NCBI RefSeq assembly: GCF_031191545.1
Contig: NZ_CP133472.1
Span: forward strand, 1,240,001-1,304,000
DNA: 64,000 nt
Direction of reading: 5' to 3'
Source: Schaalia odontolytica
GTDB lineage: Bacteria > Actinomycetota > Actinomycetes > Actinomycetales > Actinomycetaceae
Part shown: positions 1 to 8,774 of the stretch, in pieces
Position numbering within the stretch: the stretch's first letter is position 1
Layout: the number at the start of each line of letters is the position of its first letter
The notes under the pieces: model-generated
What the model was told of the DNA's origin: nothing
The model's database searches: none
Seen by the model: the letters and a program-made list of their open reading frames with translations, nothing else
Position numbers and translations under genes: made by a program

Positions 1-1
1 G

Positions 2-355
2 CTGGATGGCTGGCAGGTCCTCCACCTTGACGATTGGTACCCCGGGTGGGACGGGCTGGCCGAAGGCGCTCGCGTCGCGCGGCGAATCGCCGACGATGTG
101 CGGGGAGGGCGAGCCTCCTACTACGAGGCATGGGACTGGGAGGCGGATGCGCCCGGAGCTACCGTCCGCGTCCCCCTCGCCCCGACGATCATCGAGGGGT
201 GCGGTGCCATCGAGGCCGAGGCCGACCTCGCCATCTGGATCACAGACCCCGGGGAGGACGAGCGGCGCGCCCGGGCGCTCGCCCGAGACGGACAAACCTA
301 TGCGCCTTACTGGCAGCGGTGGGCCTACCAGGATCTGGGGCGCCCGGTAAAATAG
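2..355 (+). CDS. Uridine-kinase-like ATP-binding protein, C-terminal part (5' end outside window)
   Basis: The frame is open from base 2 and stops at 353-355, so only the last ~117 residues are present. Visible text includes LHLDDWYPGWDGL near the left edge and TIIEGCGAI followed by ADLAIWITD. This is the pattern of the P-loop nucleoside/uridine-kinase-like proteins of actinobacteria, where a substrate-binding LDDxYPGWDGL stretch precedes a strand ending in EGCGA. The Walker A motif would lie upstream of the window, so the nucleotide-binding claim is from family resemblance. The stop codon overlaps the -10-like element of the next gene. Substrate unknown. Confidence 0.7.
   Translation: MDGWQVLHLDDWYPGWDGLAEGARVARRIADDVRGGRASYYEAWDWEADAPGATVRVPLAPTIIEGCGAIEAEADLAIWITDPGEDERRARALARDGQTYAPYWQRWAYQDLGRPVK
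348..353 (+). promoter_or_regulatory. -10 hexamer TAAAAT of a leaderless promoter for the cardiolipin synthase
   Basis: TAAAAT ends 6 bases before the ATG at 360 and overlaps the stop codon of the preceding gene. No Shine-Dalgarno sequence fits between it and the ATG, so translation from a leaderless mRNA is inferred. Confidence 0.4.
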
Positions 356-359
356 GCGC

Positions 360-1883
360 ATGATGCCGCCACACCCTGAAACGCCGCTGTGGGCGTGGCT
401 CCTCTTAGGGGCCCTCGAGTTCGCCATCCGCGCTGTCGCCCTGGGCGTCGTGCCGAAGCACCGCCGCGCCTCGACCTCGACCGCGTGGCTGCTTCTGATC
501 TTCCTGTGGCCCCTCGTGGGCGTGCCGCTCTACTTCATCTTTGGTTCGTGGTGGGCGATGGGGCGCCGACTGGACGATGATCCGGAGGCCCGCCAGCTCG
601 TCGACGCCATCGTGGCCGCCTCGACCGCGTCCGAACCCGTGTCCTACCAGGTACCGGATGCTCCCGACGGCTTGCCCGCAGGCTCTGACGACGACACTGC
701 GTCGATCATGCGCCTGTCGGGAAACCTGAGCGGTTTCCCCGCATCGGTGGGACGGGTCGGACAGCTCTACAATGACACCGCCGACACGTTCCGGGCGATG
801 GCCGCCAGCGTAGATACGGCCACGCATCACGTGAACCTCCTGTACTACCAGACGTCCTGGGACGAGTACACGGCCCCCTTGTATGAGGCCCTCGAGCGCG
901 CGGCGGCTCGTGGCGTCACCGTGCGCCTCCTCGTCGACCACCACGGCATGCGCACGATCCCCGGCTACAAGGATTTCCGTCGACGCCTGGGCACCAGTGG
1001 TATCGAGTGGCACGAGATGCTGCCCTTTGCGCCGCTGCGTGGGCAGATCCGACGTCCCGACCTGCGCAACCACCGCAAGATCCTGGTTGTCGACGGTCGC
1101 GAGGCCTACGTGGGTTCCCACAACCTCGTGGCCCCCGACTACGACACTCCCTCGTACGCGAAGGCCGGCATGCTCTACGACGACACGAGCGTGTCCGTCA
1201 CCGGCCCGATCGTCGCCCAGGTCCAGGCGGTCTTCGCCGTGGACTGGTACTACGCGTGCAAGGAGATCCTCACCGTCGACGTCCTCACCCCACCCGCCGC
1301 GCAGGTGGCCGCCGAGGGTGAGGACGAGCAGGCCTCGGCGATGCAGATTATCCCGTCCGGTCCCGCGTTCACGGGAGAGCCGAACCTGCGCGCCTTCGTC
1401 CACATGATTTCGTTGGCGCGCACGCACGTGTCGATCACGAGCCCCTACTTCATCCCGGACGAGGCGCTCATGACCGCCCTGACGAACGCGGCGCTGTCGG
1501 GCGTGGAGGTCGAGCTTTTCGTCTCCGAGCAATTCGACCAGTTCCTGGTCGGCCACGCGCAGCGCTCGTACTATGGGCCGCTGCTCAAGGCGGGCGTGCG
1601 CATCCACCTGTACCGCAAGCCGCGGATGCTGCACTCCAAGTACATGATCGTCGACGGCAGCCTGTGCTTCATTGGATCGTCCAACATGGATGTGCGCTCC
1701 TTCGGACTCAACTACGAGATCGTGCTCGTCGCCGACAGCTCGCGCCTGGTGGAGATGCTGCATGGCAACGACGAGCGCACACGTCAGCAGTCGCGCGAAC
1801 TGACCTACGAGGAGTGGCGCGGCCAGCCGTGGCACGTCCACTACGTCGACAACGTGTGCCGTCTGGGGAGTTCGCTCCTGTGA
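360..1883 (+). CDS. cls: Cardiolipin synthase (phospholipase D family)
   Basis: 507-residue membrane enzyme that would condense phosphatidylglycerol units, or transfer phosphatidyl groups, to make cardiolipin. Two N-terminal hydrophobic segments (about residues 10-30 and 40-62) form the PLDc_N anchor. Two HKD motifs are intact: H238/K240/D245 in the HRKILVVD stretch and H425/K427/D432 in HSKYMIVD, the latter followed by GSSNMDVRS. The length matches bacterial Cls. The ATG at 360 is followed by a second ATG; the start is supported by the -10-like TAAAAT just upstream. The stop overlaps the GTG of the methyltransferase, suggesting translational coupling. Confidence 0.9.
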   Translation: MMPPHPETPLWAWLLLGALEFAIRAVALGVVPKHRRASTSTAWLLLIFLWPLVGVPLYFIFGSWWAMGRRLDDDPEARQLVDAIVAASTASEPVSYQVPDAPDGLPAGSDDDTASIMRLSGNLSGFPASVGRVGQLYNDTADTFRAMAASVDTATHHVNLLYYQTSWDEYTAPLYEALERAAARGVTVRLLVDHHGMRTIPGYKDFRRRLGTSGIEWHEMLPFAPLRGQIRRPDLRNHRKILVVDGREAYVGSHNLVAPDYDTPSYAKAGMLYDDTSVSVTGPIVAQVQAVFAVDWYYACKEILTVDVLTPPAAQVAAEGEDEQASAMQIIPSGPAFTGEPNLRAFVHMISLARTHVSITSPYFIPDEALMTALTNAALSGVEVELFVSEQFDQFLVGHAQRSYYGPLLKAGVRIHLYRKPRMLHSKYMIVDGSLCFIGSSNMDVRSFGLNYEIVLVADSSRLVEMLHGNDERTRQQSRELTYEEWRGQPWHVHYVDNVCRLGSSLL

Positions 1884-2734
1884 GCGCTCCCGACAACGAG
1901 GCTGTGGCGGGGCGCGCGGCCACCACTCATTCGTGTCCTCAGTACGGGGATCGTGACACGATATCGAACGGCGTGTCCGATTCCCTCGATGTGAACCCCT
2001 TCGTCGGGGAGGGGGGCGCCTACGACTCGGTGCGCCCCGCCTACCCGGACGAGGCCGTGGCCGCGTTGATCGATGCCGCGCGGCGCGGGCGGGGGGTGAA
2101 TGCTCCGGGGCAGGGCAGCCCTCTGCGTGCCGCCGACATCGGTGCGGGCACCGGAAAGATGAGCGAGCTCCTGGCTCGCGGCGGTCTCCTCGTGGACGCG
2201 GTCGAGCCCTCCGAGGCGATGCGCGCTCAGGCCTCGTCTGTCGAAGGTGTGAGGTGGCACGACGGTGTCGGGGAAGACACGGGGTTACCGAACGGCCTGT
2301 ATGACATCGTTGTGTTTGCCCAGTCCTGGCATTGGATGGATTCTGAGCGTGCGGGCCTCGAGGCGGCCCGGGTCCTCGCGCCCGGAGGCATGCTCGCGAT
2401 CGTGTGGAATCAGATGGCCGTGTCGATCTCGTGGGTGCATCGCCTCACCCGCATCATGCGCTCGGGCGACGTGCACCGCCCCGACAGGCCGCCCACGCCG
2501 GGCGGGGGCTTCGCCCCGATGACCCTCACCCAGGTCGCGTGGGAGGACCGGATGACCCCCGAGGAGATCCTCACCCTGGGCACGACCCGTTCCTCGTATA
2601 TCCGTTCGTCGGAGGCGGGGCGTGCGCGCATGCAGGAGAACCTGCGCTGGTACCTCTACGAGCACCTCGGCTACGCGCCGGGGGAGCAGGTCGCTATCCC
2701 GTATGCGACGCTCGTCTGGCTCACCCATCTGTGA
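1880..2734 (+). CDS. Class I SAM-dependent methyltransferase
   Basis: 284-residue protein. I place the start at GTG 1880, which overlaps the cls stop (GTGA); the same frame extends further upstream only through the cls coding region. The fold is a Rossmann-type methyltransferase: the SAM-binding motif I is ADIGAGTGKMSELLA, the acidic end of strand 2 is VDAVEPSEAM, and motif IV is FAQSWHWMD. The HWxD and ARVLAPGG text is typical of the UbiE/Methyltransf_11-like group. The substrate cannot be read from sequence. Coupling to cls hints at envelope or lipid metabolism, but that is only context. Confidence 0.8.
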   Translation: MSAPDNEAVAGRAATTHSCPQYGDRDTISNGVSDSLDVNPFVGEGGAYDSVRPAYPDEAVAALIDAARRGRGVNAPGQGSPLRAADIGAGTGKMSELLARGGLLVDAVEPSEAMRAQASSVEGVRWHDGVGEDTGLPNGLYDIVVFAQSWHWMDSERAGLEAARVLAPGGMLAIVWNQMAVSISWVHRLTRIMRSGDVHRPDRPPTPGGGFAPMTLTQVAWEDRMTPEEILTLGTTRSSYIRSSEAGRARMQENLRWYLYEHLGYAPGEQVAIPYATLVWLTHL

Positions 2735-2754
2735 GGGTGGGGCCGCTGCGTGGG

Positions 2755-3084
2755 TTAGCGGAAGGAAATCTCCTTCTTGGTCTTGTTATCGAACCATCGC
2801 CGACGTCCGTCGGGCTCGACGACGAGTTGAATGTCGGAGCCGATCGGCAGGTCGTAGATACCGATGCAGGCGGGCTCAATGTCGCACAGCTCGTTAAAGT
2901 CAACGACGGTCATGTTCTTAGGATCGTCCAGGTACTCGGCGGTGTCGCGGTCGGACAGGACGCGCCAGCCGGAGTCCTGAGGGGCGAAGGGGTCCTCGCG
3001 GGTCAGCCACTTGATGTTGCCTGTGCGCTCAACAATCTTGCGAGAGACGATGGCCGCGCCGGCGTTGTTAATGAATGTGGTCAT
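2755..3084 (-). CDS. Imm33-like (DUF2185) immunity protein
   Basis: 109 residues, cytoplasmic, no signal peptide. The text GWRVLSDRDTAEYLDDP and a C-terminal IGIYDLPIGSDIQLV segment match the DUF2185/Imm33 domain as I recall it. That family is repeatedly found downstream of polymorphic toxins and is assigned as immunity. Its ATG overlaps the stop of the ankyrin gene by 4 bases (ATGA), so the two are translationally coupled and lie in the toxin operon. Which toxin it neutralises is inferred from position; two different immunity genes behind one nuclease is common when old immunity genes are retained. Confidence 0.7.
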   Translation of the reverse strand: MTTFINNAGAAIVSRKIVERTGNIKWLTREDPFAPQDSGWRVLSDRDTAEYLDDPKNMTVVDFNELCDIEPACIGIYDLPIGSDIQLVVEPDGRRRWFDNKTKKEISFR

Positions 3085-3647
3085 GCGTGTTCCTTTGTGT
3101 GTTTCTCGCTTCCGGCCGCGAGGTAGCGTGCAATGCGATCAGCCAAGGCCTGGCGATGGGGCCAACGGCGAGCGACGTCGTACATGGTGTCGTGTGAGCC
3201 CGTCAGCTCGATGTCGAAACCGGGGTCGGGAGACGCGAAGACGAGGTCGTACAGGGGGGTGAGCTCTTCGTCGGAGTACTCCTGCGTGGAGATCAGGTGA
3301 ACGAGGGGGATACACCCGTTCTTGTCCGGTTGACCGAGCGCTACGCCTCGATCCAGGAGGCGGCGGCATAGCGCGACGTCCCGGTCGACGTCGCGCGCGC
3401 CTTGCGCGAAGAGAATATGGAACGGGTTCGTTCCGTCCGTGGTGCCGGCATCGAGAACGCAATCGTGGTCTAGCAGGAAGTCGCACAACGGGTAACGCTG
3501 CGCGGGATCGGTGTTGCTGAGCGCCTCGATGAAGAGGCTCTTGCCCCACCGCACGCGCTTTTCGTCCCCGTCGGCAAACAGCGCCTTGAATTGATCGAAG
3601 GTTCCCCTGTGCGCGACCGCAAAGATAGACGTCATCAGCGATTCCAC
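3081..3647 (-). CDS. Ankyrin-repeat-type immunity protein
   Basis: 188-residue soluble protein made of helix-turn-helix repeats that read as ankyrin-like, for example LCDFLLDHDCVLDAGTTDG, NPFHILFAQGA and LCRRLLDRGVALGQPDKNG. Ankyrin-like immunity proteins are known partners of secreted nuclease toxins. The gene begins 3 bases after the toxin stop (GTG at 3647; an ATG at 3635 is an alternative start), so toxin and immunity are made together. Direct nuclease binding is an inference from operon order. Confidence 0.75.
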   Translation of the reverse strand: MESLMTSIFAVAHRGTFDQFKALFADGDEKRVRWGKSLFIEALSNTDPAQRYPLCDFLLDHDCVLDAGTTDGTNPFHILFAQGARDVDRDVALCRRLLDRGVALGQPDKNGCIPLVHLISTQEYSDEELTPLYDLVFASPDPGFDIELTGSHDTMYDVARRWPHRQALADRIARYLAAGSEKHTKEHA

Positions 3648-3650
3648 CCG

Positions 3651-6323
3651 CTATTCATCGATATGAGCCCTGTTTCTCGATGAAAACTCGACTCGATAGT
3701 TCTTTGGATCATTATACCAATCGAGAAATTGCTGTGGCGTCATCTCGCCATTGACATACGATCTCCATACGTCACTGTACTTGTGACCGGGCTTATGCCC
3801 CATGTCCCAGATGCCCGCTCGGGGCTGGCCCGGCTGCCAATCGACCGGTTTGCCGCGCCAGTCACGCAAAACGCCGTCGGCATCGGTGAATGCCTCTCTG
3901 ACCTTGTCCACAATCCCCTTGCGGAATGAGGGTCTATTCTTCGGGTTCAGGTACGGTCGCGGATCGGAGGGATCAATGTGGGGGATCCCGTCCTCATCAA
4001 CATACGTTCCCCAGTTATGATCCGGGTCTCCGGAATGTGGGTTGCGCTTTGTCTCGTCAGTACCTTCCTCGGATTTGATTTCCTGTGATTCTTCTCCGTT
4101 CTTGTCGGTGACGGTACTGTTGTCAGACTCTGCGCCACTGTTGTCGTCATCGGACTTGTGCGTGTCGGACTCGTCCTTGGTGGACTTGGTGTCGGCGTCG
4201 TCGGCGTCCTTGGGGTGCTCGGTGTCGCCGTCGTGGTGTGCGGCGTCGTCTTCCTTGTGGGACTTGTCCGACGTGGGCTTGTCGGCCTCGGTCTTGTCAC
4301 CGTTGCGCGCCGAATCAGCAGCGTCGTCGGCCTTGCCGTCGGCAGAGTGGTCCTTCGCCTTCGGGTCAGCGTCCGCGTGCTCCGCGGAATCATGCCCATG
4401 CTGAGCGTCGGCATCGGCCTTACCGGAGCCACTTGCGTCGCCGGAGCCGTGGCCAGCCTTGCTGGCGTCGGCGGTCTCATCCGCGTGGGTGGTGGGCATG
4501 TCTGCCGCAGCCTTTCCACTATACGGCTGTTTGTCGCCGCCGCCCAGGAGTTCTTCGAAGGTTGGTTGCTTCTTGGGTGTGGTGGGGGCGTCGGGTGTGC
4601 TGGTTGCGCTGTTGGTAGTGCTGCCAGCTCCGTGGGTGCCGGTGGTGCCAGCTCCGTGGGTCCCGGTGGTAGGAGCACCGGTCGCGGGAGCACCGTGGGA
4701 GACAGTCGCAGGAGCACCGGTCGTGGGTGTGTTGGTCGCACCGTTGGTAGTGCTGCCAGCTCCGTGGGTGGCGCCGCCGGTATCCGCATTCATGAATGCG
4801 TTGTTGTGAGCGCCGTGAGACGCGCTGGGTGCAGTGTTGGCGGGGGTCGTGTGCCCGCCGGTGCCGGCATCGCCAGCTCCGGACGCGTGAGGCGTCACTG
4901 CGGGCTGGGCCGCACTTGACACACCGTTGGAGCGGTGGCCCGGATCCGTGGGCGGAAGAGCCGAATCCTTCACACCCGCACCACCGCGCGAGGCATGGCT
5001 AGCGTTGCCCGCGGTGTCTGCGGCGTCGCTGACTCCATGGGAGGTGCTACCAGCACCGGGGGCTGTGTGTCCTGCACTGCTGGCGCTGCTGGCGATACCT
5101 CCGCCGCCGGAAGCGGCGTGGTTGGCGTTGCCGGCAGCATCGGCTGCCCCGCTGGCGGCGTGCGCGGCGCCGCTGGTGTCCCCGATGGCCCCGCCAGCCC
5201 TCGCGGCGCGGCTGGCGTCGGTGGCCTGGTCCACGGCGTTGGCCGCGCGTTCGGCGGCGCGAGCAGCGTCGTTGGCGCTCAGCTTTCCGACCAGGTTCCT
5301 ACCTAGGTTACGCAAAGAACTGACATCGTCGGGGCTGATGGGCAGGATAGCCTTGAAGACTTCTTTACCGATGCGCAGAGCGCGAGCGGTGCCGGTCAGG
5401 GCCTTCTCGCCGGCAGACACGCCGGCGCTGCCACCCATCGTCGCAACTGCGAGGATCACGTCGGGCAGGAGGTGACCGATGGCGCGCCCGGGATCGTCGG
5501 TCCACGTATCCCAGTCGATCAGCGACTTGCCGACAGCCGTCATAAAGCCCACGGGATCGTTCCATAGCGCCTTCGCCATGGCCGCCAACGTCTCGGCGGG
5601 GATCTCTTGATGCTTGATGTTGTACTCATCCAAGGTCATCTGACCCATGAGCATGCGGCCGAAGTCCCAGACGCCTTCGCCGCCGCTGAGCTTCCACACC
5701 AGTTTGAGCAGTTCGACAACGGCCTCGAAGGCACCGCCCAGGATCGAGCCGACCGTGCGGGTGACCGCGTCCCACCACGTGCGCTCGGGCAGCTTCGCAA
5801 TACCCGCATTCAGGGCGGTAATCAGCAGGTCGCCGGCCTCGTTGACCTGATCGACCAGCGTCTGGAAATCAGCGACCGCGGCCGCCATGGCTGAGCGGCC
5901 CGGACCCTCATCACAGGAGGCATCAAACGCGGGCGTGCCGCCGTCCGCTGCGGCCTGGCTGCGCGCATCAGCCTGATTGTTCTGCGCCTGCTGGACCGCG
6001 TCGCGGCCAGCCTTCCAACGCGAACGAATCCCATCACACTGGCTCTGCGCCGACGCCAGCGCCGTCGCGTACGAGTTATAGGCCTCAGACGCCGACGAGA
6101 ACGCCTCCTGGGCGTCCACCCAGCCCTTGATCTGCACATCGAACTTGGAGCGGAAATGATCCGCTGCGCGACCTTCCCACCCATCAGCTTTGAGGGACGA
6201 CAAACCGGAATGAATATTGCCGAACTCATTGGCCCGGTCCATCATCACCGCGGCGCGCGTGGAAATACCACCAGGATCTCCACCGATCTTAAAAACCGGT
6301 GCACCATGGGCAACAACACCCAC
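3651..6323 (-). CDS. WXG100-type polymorphic toxin with C-terminal GH-E HNH nuclease domain
   Basis: 890 residues with no Sec signal. Residues 1-120 are helical and contain a W-E-G turn (ADGWEGRAADHF), as in WXG100/ESX type VII secretion substrates. About residues 180-330 contain hydrophobic stretches. Residues ~360-760 are a long Ala/Thr/His/Gly linker that becomes Asp/Lys/Ser rich, i.e. a disordered spacer. The last ~120 residues form the toxin: RPSFRKGIVDKV, then WDMGHKPGHKYSDV (H around residue 843), ending RNRAHIDE at the stop. The conserved G-H and final E are the signature of the GH-E clade of HNH/Endo VII nucleases. A DNase (or RNase) that kills neighbours after type VII export is the likely role. 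No secretion ATPase lies in this window. Confidence 0.82.
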   Translation of the reverse strand: MGVVAHGAPVFKIGGDPGGISTRAAVMMDRANEFGNIHSGLSSLKADGWEGRAADHFRSKFDVQIKGWVDAQEAFSSASEAYNSYATALASAQSQCDGIRSRWKAGRDAVQQAQNNQADARSQAAADGGTPAFDASCDEGPGRSAMAAAVADFQTLVDQVNEAGDLLITALNAGIAKLPERTWWDAVTRTVGSILGGAFEAVVELLKLVWKLSGGEGVWDFGRMLMGQMTLDEYNIKHQEIPAETLAAMAKALWNDPVGFMTAVGKSLIDWDTWTDDPGRAIGHLLPDVILAVATMGGSAGVSAGEKALTGTARALRIGKEVFKAILPISPDDVSSLRNLGRNLVGKLSANDAARAAERAANAVDQATDASRAARAGGAIGDTSGAAHAASGAADAAGNANHAASGGGGIASSASSAGHTAPGAGSTSHGVSDAADTAGNASHASRGGAGVKDSALPPTDPGHRSNGVSSAAQPAVTPHASGAGDAGTGGHTTPANTAPSASHGAHNNAFMNADTGGATHGAGSTTNGATNTPTTGAPATVSHGAPATGAPTTGTHGAGTTGTHGAGSTTNSATSTPDAPTTPKKQPTFEELLGGGDKQPYSGKAAADMPTTHADETADASKAGHGSGDASGSGKADADAQHGHDSAEHADADPKAKDHSADGKADDAADSARNGDKTEADKPTSDKSHKEDDAAHHDGDTEHPKDADDADTKSTKDESDTHKSDDDNSGAESDNSTVTDKNGEESQEIKSEEGTDETKRNPHSGDPDHNWGTYVDEDGIPHIDPSDPRPYLNPKNRPSFRKGIVDKVREAFTDADGVLRDWRGKPVDWQPGQPRAGIWDMGHKPGHKYSDVWRSYVNGEMTPQQFLDWYNDPKNYRVEFSSRNRAHIDE

Positions 6324-6329
6324 GCCCGA

Positions 6330-6665
6330 TCACGCTCCCGAACCAACGACGGGAGACTGGCTCAGCGCCTCAGCAGCCGTCTGAACTGTCGTCATGTGCT
6401 CTTTAGCCTTCTCCATGTACTCGCTATAAGCACCCAGAGCACCACTGACCGCACTGGAGGCAGCCTTAATCTCCTCACGCAAGTCGTTCGTGCCCTTTTC
6501 CCACGTATCCTGGAACGCGTTCGTGCGATCCCACACCTCAGGATTCTCCAGCATCCCCGAGTTGGGAACCCAATCCTCCACGTCATACTCCTTGGCCTTC
6601 TCCTCAAAGGAAGACAAGGACTCCACGAATTCCCAGGAGTAAAACCAACATCCGCACTCACGCAC
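6330..6665 (-). CDS. Small helical partner of the WXG100 toxin (5' end uncertain, possibly frameshifted)
   Basis: 111 residues, mostly amphipathic helix with a polar tail, ending 6 bases before the toxin start in the same operon. The position and size fit the small ESX-like protein that pairs with a large WXG100 effector. The N-terminus is odd: this frame opens MRECGCWFYSW, while the neighbouring frame reads VSADVGFTPG over the same bases (GTG starts at 6667 or 6661) before losing sense near 6630. The natural protein may join the two, which would need an indel between about 6625 and 6645. Function inferred from context only. Confidence 0.55.
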   Translation of the reverse strand: MRECGCWFYSWEFVESLSSFEEKAKEYDVEDWVPNSGMLENPEVWDRTNAFQDTWEKGTNDLREEIKAASSAVSGALGAYSEYMEKAKEHMTTVQTAAEALSQSPVVGSGA

Positions 6666-6881
6666 ACAAGCTACAATGCGGCTGACCGTCCGTCATATGC
6701 AGCAGTTGCCCCAGCTAATGCTCCAAATGCTCATGACCAGCATGCCGCCCACATTCAAGCTGGAACGTCGAATGCACGATAGGGAAATGATGGCACGCGC
6801 ATTCACCGAGTTCGTGGACGATGCGGTCGCGTGTGGGGACGTCGGCCTCGTACCCCTCCTGAACGGCGTGGCTGCGCCTGG

Positions 6882-6887
6882 CACAAT
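6882..6887 (+). promoter_or_regulatory. -10-like CACAAT, leaderless start of the membrane hydrolase
   Basis: CACAAT lies 6 bases before the ATG at 6894 with no ribosome-binding site in between. It helps choose this ATG over the upstream in-frame start at 6831. The rest of the 6666-6893 gap holds no convincing gene. Confidence 0.35.
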
Positions 6888-6893
6888 GGGGCC

Positions 6894-8615
6894 ATGGGTT
6901 TGTCATTCCTGGGAGTGATCGCGGCGCTCGCCATGTATGCGGTGAGCGTTGCTCCCTCACTCATGGCCCGCTCCTGGGCGTGGCATGCGGTCGCCTCGGG
7001 CGTTCTCGTGTCCTGCGGCTACGTCGCCGGCGTCGTGGTTCAGAATGTGGGGGCCCGCGTCATTCGGATGACGAGTTTGACGATCCGCGCCTCCGAACCC
7101 GTCGAGATCGGCTTCCGCGTGTGCATCGCCGCGCTCTTCGCGATCTGGTGGCTCTATGCCGTCATTCAGTCCTATCGCCGGGCCCGTATCGCCGCAAAGC
7201 TCGTGAACATGCCGGGTGAGACCTTCGGCGAGTACCTCCTGGGCACGGCCGGCACGGTCGTCATTTCCTGGTGCCTCATCGCGATCGTCGGGGCCCTGAA
7301 CCGGCTGGGGCGCATGCTCGTCTCCGCGCTCGACGACTACATGCCGCGCCCGGTAGCGATCCTCGTGGGTGTCGCCATTGTCTGCGCCCTCGTGTTCTTC
7401 CTGACGTCGAACGTTCTCCTGCGCGGCGGCATCGGCTTCTTCCGCCACCACGCCGAGCGCATGAACACGCGCACCGCCCGCGGCATCTACAAGCCCTTTG
7501 TGCCCGAGCGCTCCGCGTCCCCGGCCTCGCCCGTCACCTGGGAGTCCGTGGGCGGCCAGGGGCGTGTCTTCCTGGGCCGCGGCCCCTCGCGCCTCGACAT
7601 CGCGCAGGTCTGCGGCGGTGAGGCCATGGAACCGATCCGCGTCTACTCCGGCATGCCCAGGGGTGGGTCGGGCATCGAGCAAGCCGCGGCCACGGTCGTC
7701 GCCGAGCTGCGCCGCACTGGCGCCTTCGACCGCGCCGTCATCCTCATCGCGGCCTCGACCGGCTCCGGCTGGGTCGACGAGTGGCAGGTCCAGCCCCTCG
7801 AATACCTCACGCGCGGCAACTGCGCGACCGCTTCGCTCCAGTACTCCTACGTGCCCTCGGCCCTGAACTGGCTAACGGGCCTCGAGCCCGCGCAGGAGGC
7901 CTCGGCCGCGCTGTTTCGGGCCGTTCGTGCCGAGCTCGACACGATGGACGAGGCCGAGCGACCCGCGCTCTTCGTGTGCGGAGAGTCCCTGGGTGCCTTC
8001 GCGTCCCAGTCGGTGTTCTCCTCGGTCGAGGACGTGCTCTCCCGGGTGGATGGCGCCCTGTGGGTGGGCACCCCCGCCTTCACGCCCATGCACCGCGAGC
8101 TGACGGCAGCCCGCCACAAGGGCAGCCCCGAGGTGGCGCCCGTCGTCTACAACGGGCGGCGCGTGCGCTTCGTCAACGAGCCTTCGGACCTGCGTACCGA
8201 CCTGTACGGGCGAGAGCTCGGGCCGTGGGGCTTCCCGCGCCTGGTCTATGCGCAGCATGCCTCCGATCCGGTCGTGTGGTGGAACAACAAGCTCCTGTGG
8301 AAGCAGCCCGACTGGCTGCGCGAACGCGCGGGGCGCGACGTGTCGCCCTTCGTGGAGTTCACGCGCTTCGTCACCTACATTCAGGTTCTCGCCGACCTGC
8401 CGGTCGCCGGCACGGCGCCCGGCGGTCACGGTCACACGTACAACGAGGAGCTGATCCCCCTGTGGCGGGCGATCCTCGGCTTCGATCGGATCTTCGATGA
8501 GGCTCCCACCCACCCGCGCTTAGCCACCCTGGATGGGCAGTGGGTGGACGAGGACATGATCGAGCGCATCGGCATCGTCGTGCGGGCGAACCTGGAGCTG
8601 TCGGATCGCCAATAG
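6894..8615 (+). CDS. Membrane-anchored alpha/beta hydrolase (Abhydrolase_9 type)
   Basis: 573 residues. The first ~190 carry four to five hydrophobic membrane segments, followed by a cytoplasmic or extracellular hydrolase domain. The nucleophile elbow is CGESLGAF with S365. Other landmarks are the GGSGIEQAAATVVAEL stretch and AASTGSGWVDEW. This two-part layout is that of the actinobacterial Abhydrolase_9_N plus Abhydrolase_9 family, whose substrate is unknown. I start at the ATG that opens MGLSFLGVIAAL because the hydrophobic segment begins there. The gene is divergent from the toxin operon and read toward the subtilase array, but has its own start signal. Confidence 0.8.
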   Translation: MGLSFLGVIAALAMYAVSVAPSLMARSWAWHAVASGVLVSCGYVAGVVVQNVGARVIRMTSLTIRASEPVEIGFRVCIAALFAIWWLYAVIQSYRRARIAAKLVNMPGETFGEYLLGTAGTVVISWCLIAIVGALNRLGRMLVSALDDYMPRPVAILVGVAIVCALVFFLTSNVLLRGGIGFFRHHAERMNTRTARGIYKPFVPERSASPASPVTWESVGGQGRVFLGRGPSRLDIAQVCGGEAMEPIRVYSGMPRGGSGIEQAAATVVAELRRTGAFDRAVILIAASTGSGWVDEWQVQPLEYLTRGNCATASLQYSYVPSALNWLTGLEPAQEASAALFRAVRAELDTMDEAERPALFVCGESLGAFASQSVFSSVEDVLSRVDGALWVGTPAFTPMHRELTAARHKGSPEVAPVVYNGRRVRFVNEPSDLRTDLYGRELGPWGFPRLVYAQHASDPVVWWNNKLLWKQPDWLRERAGRDVSPFVEFTRFVTYIQVLADLPVAGTAPGGHGHTYNEELIPLWRAILGFDRIFDEAPTHPRLATLDGQWVDEDMIERIGIVVRANLELSDRQ

Positions 8616-8672
8616 CCTGTCACTGACCGACTGGTTACTCTGCAAACGCGGGTGTGGAATACAAGGGATCGT

Positions 8673-8702
8673 TTTGTCATAATGACCTTTGGTCGCTACT
8701 CT
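8673..8702 (+). promoter_or_regulatory. Predicted promoter of the first subtilase gene
   Basis: TTTGTC at 8673-8678 and TACTCT at 8697-8702 are separated by 18 bases. The -35 hexamer is identical to that of the fourth and fifth subtilase genes. The start codon follows at 8775, after a GGAAG ribosome-binding site. Confidence 0.5.
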
Positions 8703-8774
8703 TAGCCTGTTCCAATCCCTCAAGGGCGAGAATTTCTGACGCTCGCCTGCCAAATTCATACACGGTGGAAGAAT

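Noticed and set aside
405-1841. 478-residue open frame opposite the cardiolipin synthase
   Set aside because: It mirrors a gene with both HKD motifs; its composition (Arg, His, Val, Asp) is that of the reverse complement of GC-rich coding DNA.
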